Assembly (NCBI GenBank): GCA_022652735.1
Contig: JALCRP010000003.1
Location: 1-64,000 of the forward strand
Direction: 5' to 3'
Source: Faecalibacterium sp.
GTDB taxonomy: Bacteria; Bacillota; Clostridia; Oscillospirales; Ruminococcaceae
Length of the DNA: 64,000 nucleotides
Numbering within the stretch: the stretch's first letter is position 1; every line of letters starts with the position of its first letter. The notes beneath the pieces were generated by a model. The model saw only the letters and a list, made by a program, of their open reading frames with translations, was not told where the DNA came from and made no database searches. This document shows, piece by piece, positions 48,040 to 57,395 of the stretch. Position numbers and translations under genes: made by a program.

Positions 48040-48723
48040 ATGAAACGAGTTTTGGTCGTAGAGGATGAAACCAGTATCCGGGAAATGATCGCCCTGAACC
48101 TTCGTATGAACGGCATGGAGGCCGTAGAGGCAGACAGCGCGGAAAAGGCGCTGGCCCTTTTGAAAACCGAAGCACCGTGCGATGCGGCGCTTCTGGATGT
48201 GATGCTGCCCGGCATGAATGGCTTTTCGCTTTGCGAAAACATTCGCCGTACCGACAGCGCGATCGGCATCATCATCGTCAGCGCAAAAAGCCAGGAATCG
48301 GACAAGATCAAGGGCCTTTCCATCGGCGCGGACGACTATATGACAAAGCCTTTCTCTGTCAGCGAGCTGATTGCCCGCGTAGAGGCGCTGTGCCGCCGCG
48401 TAAACCGCACGGCCCCCGAGGAAACCGCAAAGCTCGTCTCGGGCGAATTTACGCTCGACGAAAACAGCCGCGTCCTGTTGAAAGACGGCAAGCCCATCGA
48501 CTTGACACAAGTGGAATTTCAGATCATGGAGCTGTTTTTTAAGCATCCGGGCACGGCGCTTGTGCGCGAAAAGATCTTGAAGGGCGTTTGGGGCGAGAAC
48601 TATTACGGCGACGTAAAAATCGTGGACGTAAACATCCGCCGCTTGCGCATGAAGGTGGAGGACGAGCCGTCGAACCCGAAGCATATCCTGACGGTTTGGG
48701 GCTACGGCTATCGCTGGAACTAA
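48040..48723 (+). CDS. OmpR/PhoB-type response regulator
   Basis: A 227-residue regulator. The receiver domain has VVEDE, phospho-acceptor D53 (ALLDVMLP) and the MTKPFS lysine. A winged-helix effector domain follows (LTQVEFQIMELFFKHPGTALVREKILKGVWG...VDVNIRRLRMKVE...ILTVWGYGYRW). It is the partner of the HisKA kinase that follows after 33 bases. Targets are unknown; cell-envelope genes are usual for this class. AAAGGGGG precedes the ATG. Confidence 0.93.
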   Translation: MKRVLVVEDETSIREMIALNLRMNGMEAVEADSAEKALALLKTEAPCDAALLDVMLPGMNGFSLCENIRRTDSAIGIIIVSAKSQESDKIKGLSIGADDYMTKPFSVSELIARVEALCRRVNRTAPEETAKLVSGEFTLDENSRVLLKDGKPIDLTQVEFQIMELFFKHPGTALVREKILKGVWGENYYGDVKIVDVNIRRLRMKVEDEPSNPKHILTVWGYGYRWN

Positions 48724-48756
48724 CCCTGCGGCAAAACGCGGAAAGGAGGCTGCCCC

Positions 48757-50211
48757 ATGAAAAGCGGCATTACCCGGCGCTGGCTGCGCGGCAGCCTGCT
48801 GATTACCGTGATCGCAGTGGCGATGGCGGAAACTTTGTTTATCTATCTCTATTCTCAAAGCTATTATGGCAGCGTACGCCAAAGCATGGTGACGCGCTTT
48901 TCGTCCATGACGGGCCAGCTGCAAATGTATACGGGCGAAACCGATGAGGATACCGCCGCGGCGCGCAGCCGCGCGCTGCGCCATATGGTCGAGCAGTTCG
49001 GTGATAAAGATAAATACGAATTTATGCTGCTGGATGGCTATGGCAGCGTGATCGCTACCTCCAGCGGCACCTCAGCAAGCGGCATTGTTTCCGACAAGGA
49101 TTTTTCCGCCGCGCGCGCAAGCATGACAAACATCGGAAGCGCCAGCTATACCACGGCGACGGGCGAGCGCGTGATGGCCGTGTGCATGATCGTGCCGTAT
49201 GCGGCCGAGGATGTGACTGCGCTGCGCTTGGTAACAAGCCTGACACTGGTGGATAACCAGCTTAAGCATGTGTTGGTGTTCAGCCTTGTGATTGTGGCGG
49301 CTATTTTGTGCTTTACGATCCTTTCCGGCCTCTATTTTATTCGCAGCATCGTTAACCCTTTGGGCGCGATGGAAAAAACGGCCGCCAGCATTGCGGAAGG
49401 CGACCTTGCCGTGCGCTTGCCCGCCAAAGGCGACGCGCGCGATGAAGTGGACCGATTGTCGGTTTCCATCAACCGCATGGCCGAAGGCCTTGCCAAAACC
49501 GAACAGATGAAAAGCGAATTCATCAGCTCGGTTTCGCATGAGCTGCGCACCCCGCTGACGAGTATCAAGGGCTGGGTTGAGACGATGGAAGCCATCAACG
49601 ATCCGACGGACGAAAACTACCGCAAGGGCCTTTCCATCATCGGCTCGGAAACTGACCGCCTGTATAATATGGTAGAGGAGCTGCTGGATTTTTCCCGCCT
49701 GCAAAACGGGCGCCTTACCGTCAAGATGCAGCTGCTGGATCTTGTGGCCGAAACCACGGACGCTGTGCTGTTTTTGGAGCCGCGCTGTGAGCAGAACGCT
49801 TTGACGCTGGATTATAACGAGCCGGAAGCTGCCATCCCTGTCCAAGCCGATCCGGACAGGCTGCGGCAGGTGTTTGTCAATATCATGGATAACGCCGTAA
49901 AATACTCGGTGCTGGGCGGAAAAATTACCGTAAAGGTGTGGGCCGGCGAGAAAAAAGCCTTTGTCGAAGTGATGGATCAGGGCCGCGGCATCCCGCCCGA
50001 GGATTTGGAAAACGTTAAGGCTAAATTTTATAAGGGGCGCAATTCCGTCCGCGGCAGCGGCATTGGGCTGGCGCTTGTGGATGAAATCATGAACGCTATG
50101 AACGGTACGCTGGATCTGCGCAGCACCCTCGGCAAAGGTACAGTGGTAACGCTGAGTTTGCCGCTGGCCGTCATGCCAAAACCGAACGCAGAAAGTAAGG
50201 AAAGCAAATGA
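48757..50211 (+). CDS. membrane sensor histidine kinase (HisKA)
   Basis: A 484-residue kinase. The first helix (about residues 13-33), an extracytoplasmic domain of about 135 residues and the second helix (about 172-195) are followed by HAMP (SIVNPLGAMEKTAASIAEGDLAVRLP). HisKA then carries SVSHELRTPLT (phospho-acceptor H261). HATPase follows (VFVNIMDNAVKYS, VMDQGRGIPPED, GSGIGLALVDEIM, GKGTVVTLSLP). The architecture resembles VicK/PhoR-type kinases, without a PAS domain. Its stop overlaps the start of the DUF1385 gene (ATGA). Confidence 0.93.
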   Translation: MKSGITRRWLRGSLLITVIAVAMAETLFIYLYSQSYYGSVRQSMVTRFSSMTGQLQMYTGETDEDTAAARSRALRHMVEQFGDKDKYEFMLLDGYGSVIATSSGTSASGIVSDKDFSAARASMTNIGSASYTTATGERVMAVCMIVPYAAEDVTALRLVTSLTLVDNQLKHVLVFSLVIVAAILCFTILSGLYFIRSIVNPLGAMEKTAASIAEGDLAVRLPAKGDARDEVDRLSVSINRMAEGLAKTEQMKSEFISSVSHELRTPLTSIKGWVETMEAINDPTDENYRKGLSIIGSETDRLYNMVEELLDFSRLQNGRLTVKMQLLDLVAETTDAVLFLEPRCEQNALTLDYNEPEAAIPVQADPDRLRQVFVNIMDNAVKYSVLGGKITVKVWAGEKKAFVEVMDQGRGIPPEDLENVKAKFYKGRNSVRGSGIGLALVDEIMNAMNGTLDLRSTLGKGTVVTLSLPLAVMPKPNAESKESK

Positions 50212-51149
50212 AACAGGCAAACTGCAAATTCAAAACCAGCGTGGGCGGGCAGGCCTTGCTGGAGGGCATTATGATGCGCGGCCCGAAAAAGATCGCCTGT
50301 GCCGTGCGCAAGCCCGACGGTACGCTGGAAGTAACGACGGACGACGTGAAAGACTACGCATGGAAGAAGATTCCGCTGGTACGCGGCGCCTGCGCTATGA
50401 TCGAAAGCCTGCTCGTTGGGTATCATTATCTGATGTATTCGGCGCAGATAAGCGCCGGCGAGGATTACGATGAAACGGCGGATGAATCCGCGTTTGAAAA
50501 ATGGGTGGGGGCGCATCTGGGCGAAAAGGCAGAAAAGGTTTTGTTGGGCTGCTCGGCCGTGCTGGGCGGCCTTCTGGCCATTTTGCTGTTTACGATCGTG
50601 CCTACGCTCGTGGTGGGCGGCGTCAGCCATGTGGTACCGATGGGGCGCTGGCCAAAGGTGATTCTTGAGGCTGTTTTGAAGGTTTCGATTTTTGTTTTGT
50701 ATCTGTTTCTTGTCAGCCGCATGAAGGAAATTCGCCGCGTGTTCCAGTATCACGGCGCCGAGCATAAAACGATCGCCTGCTATGAGGCCGGCGATGCGCT
50801 GACGGTGGAAAATATTCGTAAGTATCCGCGCTTCCATCCGCGCTGCGGCACAAGCTTTTTGATTCTGATCTTGATTATCAGCGTGTTTTTGTACAGCGTT
50901 TTGCCGTGGAACAACATGGCGCTGCGCGTGGTATATAAGCTGCTGCTGCTGCCGGTGGTGATGGGCATCAGCTATGAGCTTTTGAAGTGGTGCGGCCGCA
51001 GCGATAGCCTTTTGAGCCATATCGTGCGCGCGCCCGGCCTTTGGGTACAGCGGCTCACCGTGTTTGAGCCGGAGGATGATATGATCGAGGCTGCCATCGC
51101 GGCCGTGACGCCTGTTTTGCCCGAGAACCCGGAGGACGGAAAATGGTAA
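50208..51149 (+). CDS. yqhQ: DUF1385 membrane protein (YqhQ-like)
   Basis: A 313-residue protein with an N-terminal SVGGQALLEGIMMRGPKKIACAVRKPDG, four to five helices, and the central HGAEHKTIACYEAGDALTVENIRKYPRFHPRCGTSFL. The EHK...HPRCGT pattern of conserved His and Cys is the DUF1385 signature and suggests a metal site or cofactor. The function is unknown. In Firmicutes it commonly sits beside prmC, as here. It overlaps the kinase by four bases and prmC by seven. Confidence 0.9.
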   Translation: MKQANCKFKTSVGGQALLEGIMMRGPKKIACAVRKPDGTLEVTTDDVKDYAWKKIPLVRGACAMIESLLVGYHYLMYSAQISAGEDYDETADESAFEKWVGAHLGEKAEKVLLGCSAVLGGLLAILLFTIVPTLVVGGVSHVVPMGRWPKVILEAVLKVSIFVLYLFLVSRMKEIRRVFQYHGAEHKTIACYEAGDALTVENIRKYPRFHPRCGTSFLILILIISVFLYSVLPWNNMALRVVYKLLLLPVVMGISYELLKWCGRSDSLLSHIVRAPGLWVQRLTVFEPEDDMIEAAIAAVTPVLPENPEDGKW

Positions 51150-52024
51150 ATGCCGGCATGCCGCCCCGCACAGCGCTTGCACAGGTGCACACCCTTCTGG
51201 AAAATGCCGGCTGCCCGGATGCCGGGTATGATGCGGCTTTTTTGTATATGCTGGCGACAGGCCGGAACGCGCGCTTGACGGACATCCCCTTGACGCAGCC
51301 GCAGGCCGAGAAGCTGGAAAACCTTTCCCGCCGGCGCGCCGCGCGCGTTCCGTTGCAATATTTGGCCGGTACATGGGGATTTTTGGATTTTTCGCTGCAT
51401 GTCGGGCCGGGGGTTTTGTGCCCGCGTGCCGATACGGAGATCGTGGCCGAGGCCGCAGTTGAGGCCGTGAAAGCCACCGGCAAGCAAAAGCCGCAGGTGC
51501 TGGATCTTTGTGCGGGAGCCGGCGCGCTGGGGCTGGGCATCAAACGCTTTGTGCCCGGCGCTACGGTAACCTGCGTGGAAAAATCCGCGGCGGCGCTGGC
51601 CTATCTGCGGCAAAACGCGGCCGCGCTGGTGCCTCTGGGCATCCCTACGCCCGCGATCACGCCCGTCATAGGCGATTTGTTTACCTATAGCGCGAAGCTG
51701 CCCGCGGGCAGCCTCGATTTGATTGTGTGCAACCCGCCCTATCTTACCCAAGCTGAGATGGGCGCGCTGCAGCCCGAGGTTGCCAAAGAGCCGGCGATGG
51801 CGCTGGATGGCGGCGCGGACGGTTTGGTATTTTACCGCGCGCTTGCGGAACACTATCAAAAGGCCCTTGTGCCCGGCGGGTGCCTTGTGCTGGAGATTGG
51901 CTGGCAGCAACGCGAAAGTGTAACGGCTCTGCTGGAGAAAAACGGCTGGCAGGATGTCTGCTGCCGGCAGGATTTTGGCGGCAACGACCGCTGCCTGACG
52001 GCAAAGCGGCCTAAAATAAAATAA
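51143..52024 (+). CDS. prmC: release factor glutamine methyltransferase
   Basis: PrmC methylates the glutamine of the GGQ motif of RF1 and RF2 using S-adenosylmethionine. The 293-residue protein has an N-terminal helical domain, RRAARVPLQYLAGTWGFLDF, PRADTEIVAEAA, the SAM motif VLDLCAGAGALGLGIK and the catalytic NPPY (about residue 195). The start ATG sits inside the last codons of yqhQ after CGGAGGACGGAAA. prfA is not adjacent. Confidence 0.93.
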   Translation: MVNAGMPPRTALAQVHTLLENAGCPDAGYDAAFLYMLATGRNARLTDIPLTQPQAEKLENLSRRRAARVPLQYLAGTWGFLDFSLHVGPGVLCPRADTEIVAEAAVEAVKATGKQKPQVLDLCAGAGALGLGIKRFVPGATVTCVEKSAAALAYLRQNAAALVPLGIPTPAITPVIGDLFTYSAKLPAGSLDLIVCNPPYLTQAEMGALQPEVAKEPAMALDGGADGLVFYRALAEHYQKALVPGGCLVLEIGWQQRESVTALLEKNGWQDVCCRQDFGGNDRCLTAKRPKIK

Positions 52025-52025
52025 C

Positions 52026-52063
52026 AACTGATGGTTGTAATTTCGCCGCAAGGCATGTATAAT
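52026..52063 (+). promoter_or_regulatory. recA promoter with overlapping inverted repeat
   Basis: TTGTAA (52035-52040), 17 bases, TATAAT (52058-52063). ACAAC-TGATG-GTTGT, a 5-5-5 inverted repeat, overlaps the -35 box. No GAACnnnnGTTC-type LexA box is visible. Confidence 0.7.
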
Positions 52064-52119
52064 AGGGCAAACGGAAAGAGATGGCCGGCCGCCCGGCATC
52101 ATCAAAGGAGTTAAGACGT

Positions 52120-53292
52120 ATGGCAGAAAAGAAAAGCTCGGCGAAAGCCGCACAGGACCCCACAATGGGCAAAAAGGAAGCGCTGGCGAATGCGCTGGCC
52201 CAGATCGAGAAGCAGTTCGGCAAAGGCGCCGTAATGAAGCTGGGCGATAACGTTGCCATGCAGGTAGATGCCATCCCGACGGGCAGCCTTGGGCTTGATC
52301 TGGCCCTCGGCGTGGGCGGTATGCCGCGCGGCCGTGTCGTCGAGGTGTACGGGCCGGAATCCAGCGGCAAAACGACGCTGGCGCTGCATGTGCTGGCCGA
52401 AGCCCAGAAAAAGGGCGGCGAAGTTGCTTTTATCGATGTGGAACATGCCCTTGACCCGACCTATGCGGCGGCCCTCGGCGTGGACATCGACAGCTTACTT
52501 GTCAGCCAGCCGGATACCGGCGAGCAGGCGCTGGAAATCTGCGAGGCACTGGTGCGCAGCGGCGCGATTGATGCGATCGTGCTCGACTCTGTCGCGGCGA
52601 TGGTGCCCCGGCAGGAGATCGAGGGCGAGATGGGCGACAGCCATGTGGGCTTGCAGGCCCGCCTGATGAGCCAAGCGCTGCGCAAGCTGACGGGCGTTAT
52701 CGGCAAAACAAACACCGTCTGCATCTTTATCAACCAGCTGCGTGAAAAAGTAGGCATCGTATACGGCAACCCTGAGGTGACAACGGGCGGCCGTGCGCTG
52801 AAATATTATTCTTCTGTGCGTGTGGATGTGCGCCGCATCGAGGGCCTTAAGGATTCCTCGGGCAACTTTGTCGGCAACCGTACCCGCGCCAAGGTCGTCA
52901 AAAACAAGGTGGCGCCCCCGTTCCGCGAGGCAGAATTTGACATTATGTTTGGCGAGGGCATCTCGAAGGTCGGCGAGCTGATCGACCTCGGCGTAAAGCT
53001 GAACATTGTGCAAAAGAGCGGCGCTTACTTCAGCTATGGCGATATTCGTTTGGGCCAAGGCCGCGATAACGCCAAGCAGTTTTTGAAGGATAACCCGGAA
53101 ATTGCAAACGACATCGAGGGCCAGATCCGCGCAAACGCAGATAAGCTGCTGCCCGCGCGCAAGGCGCCCCGCGGCGCCGCCGCAAAGGCCGAAGCCTCCC
53201 CGGCAGTGACCACAGAAAAGGCACCCGCCGCGGATACGAAAGCGGCTGCTTCCGGCAATGAAAGCGATCTGGACATCATGGTGGAGGAATAA
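52120..53292 (+). CDS. recA: recombinase RecA
   Basis: RecA forms the nucleoprotein filament for homologous recombination and triggers LexA cleavage. The 390-residue protein has Walker A GPESSGKT (78-85), [21 protein letters not shown], the L2 region with [27 protein letters not shown] and a C-terminal domain. An alanine/glutamate-rich tail of about 45 residues follows and ends in acidic residues. The start at 52120 follows AAAGGAG; an upstream in-frame ATG would add 13 residues without a ribosome binding site. Confidence 0.97.
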   Translation: MAEKKSSAKAAQDPTMGKKEALANALAQIEKQFGKGAVMKLGDNVAMQVDAIPTGSLGLDLALGVGGMPRGRVVEVYGPESSGKTTLALHVLAEAQKKGGEVAFIDVEHALDPTYAAALGVDIDSLLVSQPDTGEQALEICEALVRSGAIDAIVLDSVAAMVPRQEIEGEMGDSHVGLQARLMSQALRKLTGVIGKTNTVCIFINQLREKVGIVYGNPEVTTGGRALKYYSSVRVDVRRIEGLKDSSGNFVGNRTRAKVVKNKVAPPFREAEFDIMFGEGISKVGELIDLGVKLNIVQKSGAYFSYGDIRLGQGRDNAKQFLKDNPEIANDIEGQIRANADKLLPARKAPRGAAAKAEASPAVTTEKAPAADTKAAASGNESDLDIMVEE

Positions 53293-53295
53293 GCC

Positions 53296-53823
53296 TTGCC
53301 GTGGCAAAAGCGAACCCTGCCCGCCGAGCGCTCGGCCGATGCCGCCGCTGCCCGCGAAAAGGCGCTGGATTTGCTGACAGGCCGGGATTTTGCCTGTCAG
53401 GAATTATACGAACGGCTGTGCCGCCGCTTCACCGAGGAAGCGGCGGCTTCTGCCGTGGCCGCGATGGTGGGGCTTGGCTATCTTGACGATGCCCGCTATG
53501 CGGCGATGAAAGCGCGCATCCTTTTGGCCGAGCACAAATCCCGCCGCGCGGCGGCGGATGTGCTGCGCCGCAAAGGCTTGGAGAAAAGCCTGATCGCGGA
53601 TACGCTGGAGGCCCTTTATGCGCGTGAGGAGGGCGAGCCGGATGCGGATGTGCTGGCCGCCGCGGCGCTGGTGAAAAAGCAGTATAGGCGCAAGCTGGCC
53701 GAAGGCCGGGCGGATTTGGTGATAGCGGCGCTGGCCCGGCGCGGCTTTTCCTACGGCACGGCAAAGGCGGCGCTTGCGCTGGCCGGCGCAAAGCCCGAAG
53801 ACGAAACAGATTTTGATTGGTAA
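53296..53823 (+). CDS. recX: regulatory protein RecX
   Basis: RecX binds RecA filaments and limits their activity. The 175-residue protein consists of three-helix repeats: AREKALDLLTGRDFACQELYERLCRRF, AAMVGLGYLDDARYAAMKARIL, and RRAAADVLRRKGLEKSLIADTLEAL. A fourth segment near the end has DLVIAALARRGFSYGTAKAAL. The GYLDDARYA motif is characteristic. TTG is the start, with GGAGG inside the end of recA eight bases upstream, so it is coupled to recA. Confidence 0.9.
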   Translation: MPWQKRTLPAERSADAAAAREKALDLLTGRDFACQELYERLCRRFTEEAAASAVAAMVGLGYLDDARYAAMKARILLAEHKSRRAAADVLRRKGLEKSLIADTLEALYAREEGEPDADVLAAAALVKKQYRRKLAEGRADLVIAALARRGFSYGTAKAALALAGAKPEDETDFDW

Positions 53824-53833
53824 AGGATTTACG

Positions 53834-55168
53834 ATGAAAATAGCCTGCATTTCTCTTGGATGCCCCAAAAATCAGGTCGATTTGGATGTGATGGTGCATG
53901 CGCTGCTGGCAGCTGGGCATGAAACTGTCGCCGATTTGGCCGAGGCCGATGTGGTGCTGGTAAACACCTGCGGCTTTATCGAAAGCGCGAAAAGCGAGGC
54001 GATTGAAAATATCCTGAACGCCTGTGCCTATAAAAAGGGCAACCCCAATTTGAAGGTGATCGTAACAGGATGCCTCGCCGAGCGCTACCGCGATCAAATC
54101 AAAACCGAAATCCCGGAAGTGGATGCGGTGGTGGGCTGTGGCTCTAATCAGGCAATCTGCTCCATCGTGGCGCGCGTAACGGGCGGCGAAGAAGTGGAAA
54201 GCTATGGCGCCAAGCAGGAGTTTCCGCTGGGCGGCAAGCGCGTGATCGGTACCCCCGCCCACTACGCTTACTTAAAAATTGCCGAGGGCTGCAACAATCG
54301 CTGCCATTATTGCGCCATCCCGATGATCCGCGGCCCGCTGCGCAGCCGCCCGCTGGCAGATTGCGTTAGCGAAGCACACTGGCTGGCGGGCGAAGGCGTA
54401 AAGGAACTCATCTTGGTTGCACAGGACCCAACCGCTTATGGCGAGGATTGGGGCAAGCCGGGCAGCATCTGCGCGCTTTTGGATGCCTTGAACGGCATCG
54501 AGGGGCTGCGGTGGATTCGCATTTTGTATGCCTACCCCGAGCGGATCACCGACGATTTTATCGCGGCGATGAAGCGCAACGAAAAAGTGCTGCCGTATCT
54601 CGATCTGCCCATCCAGCACTGCAACGATGTGATTTTGAAAAACATGAACCGCCGCAGCAACCATGCCGAGCTTGTGGATGTGATCGGAAAGCTGCGGCGT
54701 GAAATTCCGGGCATCACGCTGCGCACGACGCTGATCGCGGGCTTTCCCGGCGAGACGGAACAGCAGTTTGAAGAGCTGTGCGGCTTTGTAAAAGAGATGC
54801 AGTTTGATCGGCTTGGCTGCTTTGCCTATTCGGCCGAAGAAAATACGGTTGCGGCGAAAATGGACGGCCAGCTGCCGGACGAGGTGAAGCAACAGCGCGC
54901 CGACATCATTATGGAGACGCAAACACATATTATGGCGCAAAAGCAGGCGGCCCGCGTGGGGCAGACGCTCGTGTGCCTGTGCGACGGCCTCGATGAAGAA
55001 AGCGGCCTGTATCTGCTGCGCACCGAAGCCGATTGCCCCGAAATCGACGGCAATGTCTGCGTGAAAAGCGATACGCCGCTGTATCCGGGCACATTTTACA
55101 AGGTTCATATTACAGATAGCGACATGTATGATCTGTACGGAGAAGTGCAGCCTGAAGATTCCTTGTAA
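53834..55168 (+). CDS. rimO: ribosomal protein S12 methylthiotransferase
   Basis: RimO methylthiolates an aspartate of ribosomal protein S12 with two 4Fe-4S clusters. The 444-residue protein has the three N-terminal cysteines C10 (LGCPKNQ), C46 (NTCGF) and C80 (TGCLAERY). The radical SAM motif is CNNRCHYC (C153, C157, C160), followed by the AQDPTAYGEDWG segment typical of RimO and a C-terminal TRAM domain. The usual CPKNxVDSE reads CPKNQVDLDVM. AAAGGA precedes the ATG, ten bases after recX. Confidence 0.94.
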   Translation: MKIACISLGCPKNQVDLDVMVHALLAAGHETVADLAEADVVLVNTCGFIESAKSEAIENILNACAYKKGNPNLKVIVTGCLAERYRDQIKTEIPEVDAVVGCGSNQAICSIVARVTGGEEVESYGAKQEFPLGGKRVIGTPAHYAYLKIAEGCNNRCHYCAIPMIRGPLRSRPLADCVSEAHWLAGEGVKELILVAQDPTAYGEDWGKPGSICALLDALNGIEGLRWIRILYAYPERITDDFIAAMKRNEKVLPYLDLPIQHCNDVILKNMNRRSNHAELVDVIGKLRREIPGITLRTTLIAGFPGETEQQFEELCGFVKEMQFDRLGCFAYSAEENTVAAKMDGQLPDEVKQQRADIIMETQTHIMAQKQAARVGQTLVCLCDGLDEESGLYLLRTEADCPEIDGNVCVKSDTPLYPGTFYKVHITDSDMYDLYGEVQPEDSL

Positions 55169-55289
55169 AGCATAAAAGGCCTACGCGCCGCGGCAGAAAA
55201 ACTTTGGGATGCCGCCTGCGGCAGCGGCCCGTTTATAAAAAGCCTATTATTTTTGGGCGGCAGCAGCACTGCCGCGGAAAGAGGAAACC

Positions 55290-55871
55290 ATGAACCTGCC
55301 AAACAAGCTGACAATGGCCCGCATCTTTTTGGTGCCGGTTTTTATGATCTTTGTCTCGCTAACCCAGTACGGCATGCCAAGCTGGAACCCGGTATGGTAT
55401 TTGGTGGCGGCCATCGTGTTTGCGGCGGCCAGCTTTACCGATTATCTCGACGGCCATCTGGCGCGCAAATGGCACATGGTAACGGATTTCGGCAAGTTTG
55501 CCGACCCGCTGGCCGATAAGGTGCTGACGACAATCGCCTTTTTGTATATGATGCGTGACGGCGTCTGCTCGCCGATCGTGCTGGCTATCATCGTCACGCG
55601 CGAGTTCGCGGTGGCGGGCCTGCGCATGGTCGCGGCCGACGCCAAGGACGGCCGCGTGATCGCCGCCAACATGTGGGGCAAAGTGAAAACCGTGCTTCAG
55701 ATGCTGACGATCCTGTTCTACTTCTTTGCGGCGGCGCTTTCCGGCCCGGCCGGCATCGACGGCGTGATGCCGATTTCGATCGCACTGTGCTGGCTTTCGG
55801 GCGCGGCAACGGCCATTTCCGGCGTAAAATATCTGTGGGATAACCGCAGCTTTATCGATACGGCAAAGTAA
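55290..55871 (+). CDS. pgsA: CDP-diacylglycerol--glycerol-3-phosphate 3-phosphatidyltransferase
   Basis: PgsA makes phosphatidylglycerol phosphate. The 193-residue membrane protein has the CDP-alcohol phosphatidyltransferase motif DxxDGxxAR...GxxxDxxxD, seen here as ASFTDYLDGHLARKWHMVTDFGKFADPLADK, with T in the first aspartate-side position as in other PgsA proteins. It has about four to five helices. NLPNKLTMARIFLVPVFM is the usual start. AAAGAGGAAACC precedes it. The gap after rimO (120 bases) holds no clear element. Confidence 0.94.
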   Translation: MNLPNKLTMARIFLVPVFMIFVSLTQYGMPSWNPVWYLVAAIVFAAASFTDYLDGHLARKWHMVTDFGKFADPLADKVLTTIAFLYMMRDGVCSPIVLAIIVTREFAVAGLRMVAADAKDGRVIAANMWGKVKTVLQMLTILFYFFAAALSGPAGIDGVMPISIALCWLSGAATAISGVKYLWDNRSFIDTAK

Positions 55872-55898
55872 AACGGCAAAACCTATTAAGAAAAGGCA

Positions 55899-55934
55899 AG
55901 GCGCGCTCCGAGAAATCGGAGCGCGCCTGTTTTT
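55899..55934 (+). terminator. terminator of pgsA
   Basis: AGGCGCGCTCCGA pairs with TCGGAGCGCGCCT around a four-base GAAA loop, followed by GTTTTT. Confidence 0.92.
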
Positions 55935-56061
55935 GCGTAAAAGCATATTTTCCGTGTAGCAGAGGGAAAAAATGGGAATACTGTAATTTGCGGCATAGCA
56001 TCCGAGCAAAAAATAGAAAAAGCCCGCGGCAAAAATCGCTGCACGGCAGGCGCCGCGTCCG

Positions 56062-56940
56062 TCAGCCGAGCTTACCTCTCTCTTTTGTGCCGACGCCCTT
56101 GCGCTGCCCGGCGCGTACCTGTCGGCGATACTCGTTCGGGCTGATGCCCTCAGCTTTATGAAAGCATTGGGAAAAATAGCTCAGCGAGGAAAAGCCCAGC
56201 ATTTCGCCGATCTGGGAAAGGCTGTGGTTTGTGTTTTCCAAAAGGTACTTGCTTTCCGAGATACGCTGCCGGCCAAGATAGGCAATCGGCGAGACGCCGT
56301 ACTCCTGCTGAAATGCGTGGGAAAGATAGTATTTGTTGATATGAGCGACGCCGGCCAACTGCTCCAGCGTGATATTTTCCTTAAAGTTTTCTTCGAGATA
56401 GCGCTTTACGGCGGCGCACTCCTTGCTGCCGCTGCGGATGGGGGCGCTGCACGGGCGCACCGTAAACGAGTTGGAGCGCACAAGCCAGAGCAGCAGCACC
56501 TCCAGCAGATCTTGGCAGACGACCTCACAGCCGTCCGCGTCAAGGCTAATCTCCTGTAACAGCGCGCGCAGCACAAACAAAACTCGCTCGCGCTCGGTGC
56601 GGCAGTTTAGCATCGCATACGTGTCCTCCGGGCCGCTGAACAAAAACTCAATACCTTCGATGCCGAGCACGACGTATTCCAGCGGGTTCGCGTTCAGGCT
56701 AAGCTCTGTGTGCTCGACTTGTGGGTTCACGATCACCATGTCGTCGGGCGAGACAGCATGCAGATGCCCGGCAATGTTAAACTGCCCCGCGCCCGAAAGG
56801 CAGTAAAACACCTCCGTGCAGGAGTGCGTATGCAGCATCGAGTGCCAATCTCCGCCGTAGCGGCTTTTGCTGATATATAAAAGCCGGACGGCCTCCCGCG
56901 GAGCGGGAGAAAATTTCACGTCGAAACGCTCACTGCTCAT
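56062..56940 (-). CDS. AraC-family regulator with cupin sensor, divergent from the LNB/GNB operon
   Basis: A 292-residue regulator. An N-terminal cupin (HSMLHTHSCTEVFYCLSGAGQFNIAG; VIVNPQVEHTELS) binds a small ligand. The C-terminal double HTH is ENITLEQLAGVAHINKYYLSHAFQQEYGVSPIAYLGRQRISESKYLL and IGEMLGFSSLSYFSQCFHKAEGISPNEYRRQ. It faces the sugar-uptake and phosphorylase operon across 455 bases and is its likely activator. CGGAGG precedes the start. Confidence 0.9.
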   Translation of the reverse strand: MSSERFDVKFSPAPREAVRLLYISKSRYGGDWHSMLHTHSCTEVFYCLSGAGQFNIAGHLHAVSPDDMVIVNPQVEHTELSLNANPLEYVVLGIEGIEFLFSGPEDTYAMLNCRTERERVLFVLRALLQEISLDADGCEVVCQDLLEVLLLWLVRSNSFTVRPCSAPIRSGSKECAAVKRYLEENFKENITLEQLAGVAHINKYYLSHAFQQEYGVSPIAYLGRQRISESKYLLENTNHSLSQIGEMLGFSSLSYFSQCFHKAEGISPNEYRRQVRAGQRKGVGTKERGKLG

Positions 56941-57012
56941 GGCAAAAACCTCCGAGCTTCAAGGCGGTTTTGTCTTTCCGAGAGAAAAAACCGCAAAAGA
57001 ATACAACGATCT

Positions 57013-57076
57013 CTTTCTATTTTACAAAAAAAGTGAAAAGATACAACCGCTAAAGCAATAATTGTAAAATAGAAAG
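57013..57076. repeat. 15 bp inverted repeat in the AraC/LNB intergenic region
   Basis: CTTTCTATTTTACAA (57013-57027) and its exact complement TTGTAAAATAGAAAG (57062-57076) are 34 bases apart. The left arm covers the -10 box (57019-57024) of the AraC-type gene, whose -35-like TTGTAT is at 57041-57046. A second 9 bp inverted repeat, GAATCTTGT/ACAAGATTC, is at 57133-57141 and 57162-57170. The rest of this gap is AT-rich and gene-free. Confidence 0.65.
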
Positions 57077-57307
57077 CAAGAATAAAAAAGCATAAAAAGA
57101 AAAAAGCCGAAAAAGCAGAAAAATGCCTTTCGGAATCTTGTCTCGTTTTAGAAAGAGAAAAACAAGATTCTAAGTAAAAATGGGGATAAAGTGAAAAATG
57201 TCAAAACAGTAACAGCATAAGATGGATAAAATGACAAGGAAAAAAGAAGAAACTCCCCAGATAACAGAAGAAAAGCAATAAATATAAAATAGTGAACAAG
57301 AAGCGCC

Positions 57308-57336
57308 TTGCCCGCGGGGCAGAAAATCCCTATAGT
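57308..57336 (+). promoter_or_regulatory. promoter of the LNB/GNB operon
   Basis: TTGCCC (57308-57313), 17 bases, TATAGT (57331-57336), about 60 bases before the binding-protein start. Confidence 0.7.
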
Positions 57337-57395
57337 GAAAGCAGCAAAAGCGAAAACACAAAAACACGAACGGAAAGCATAGAAGGAGAACAACT

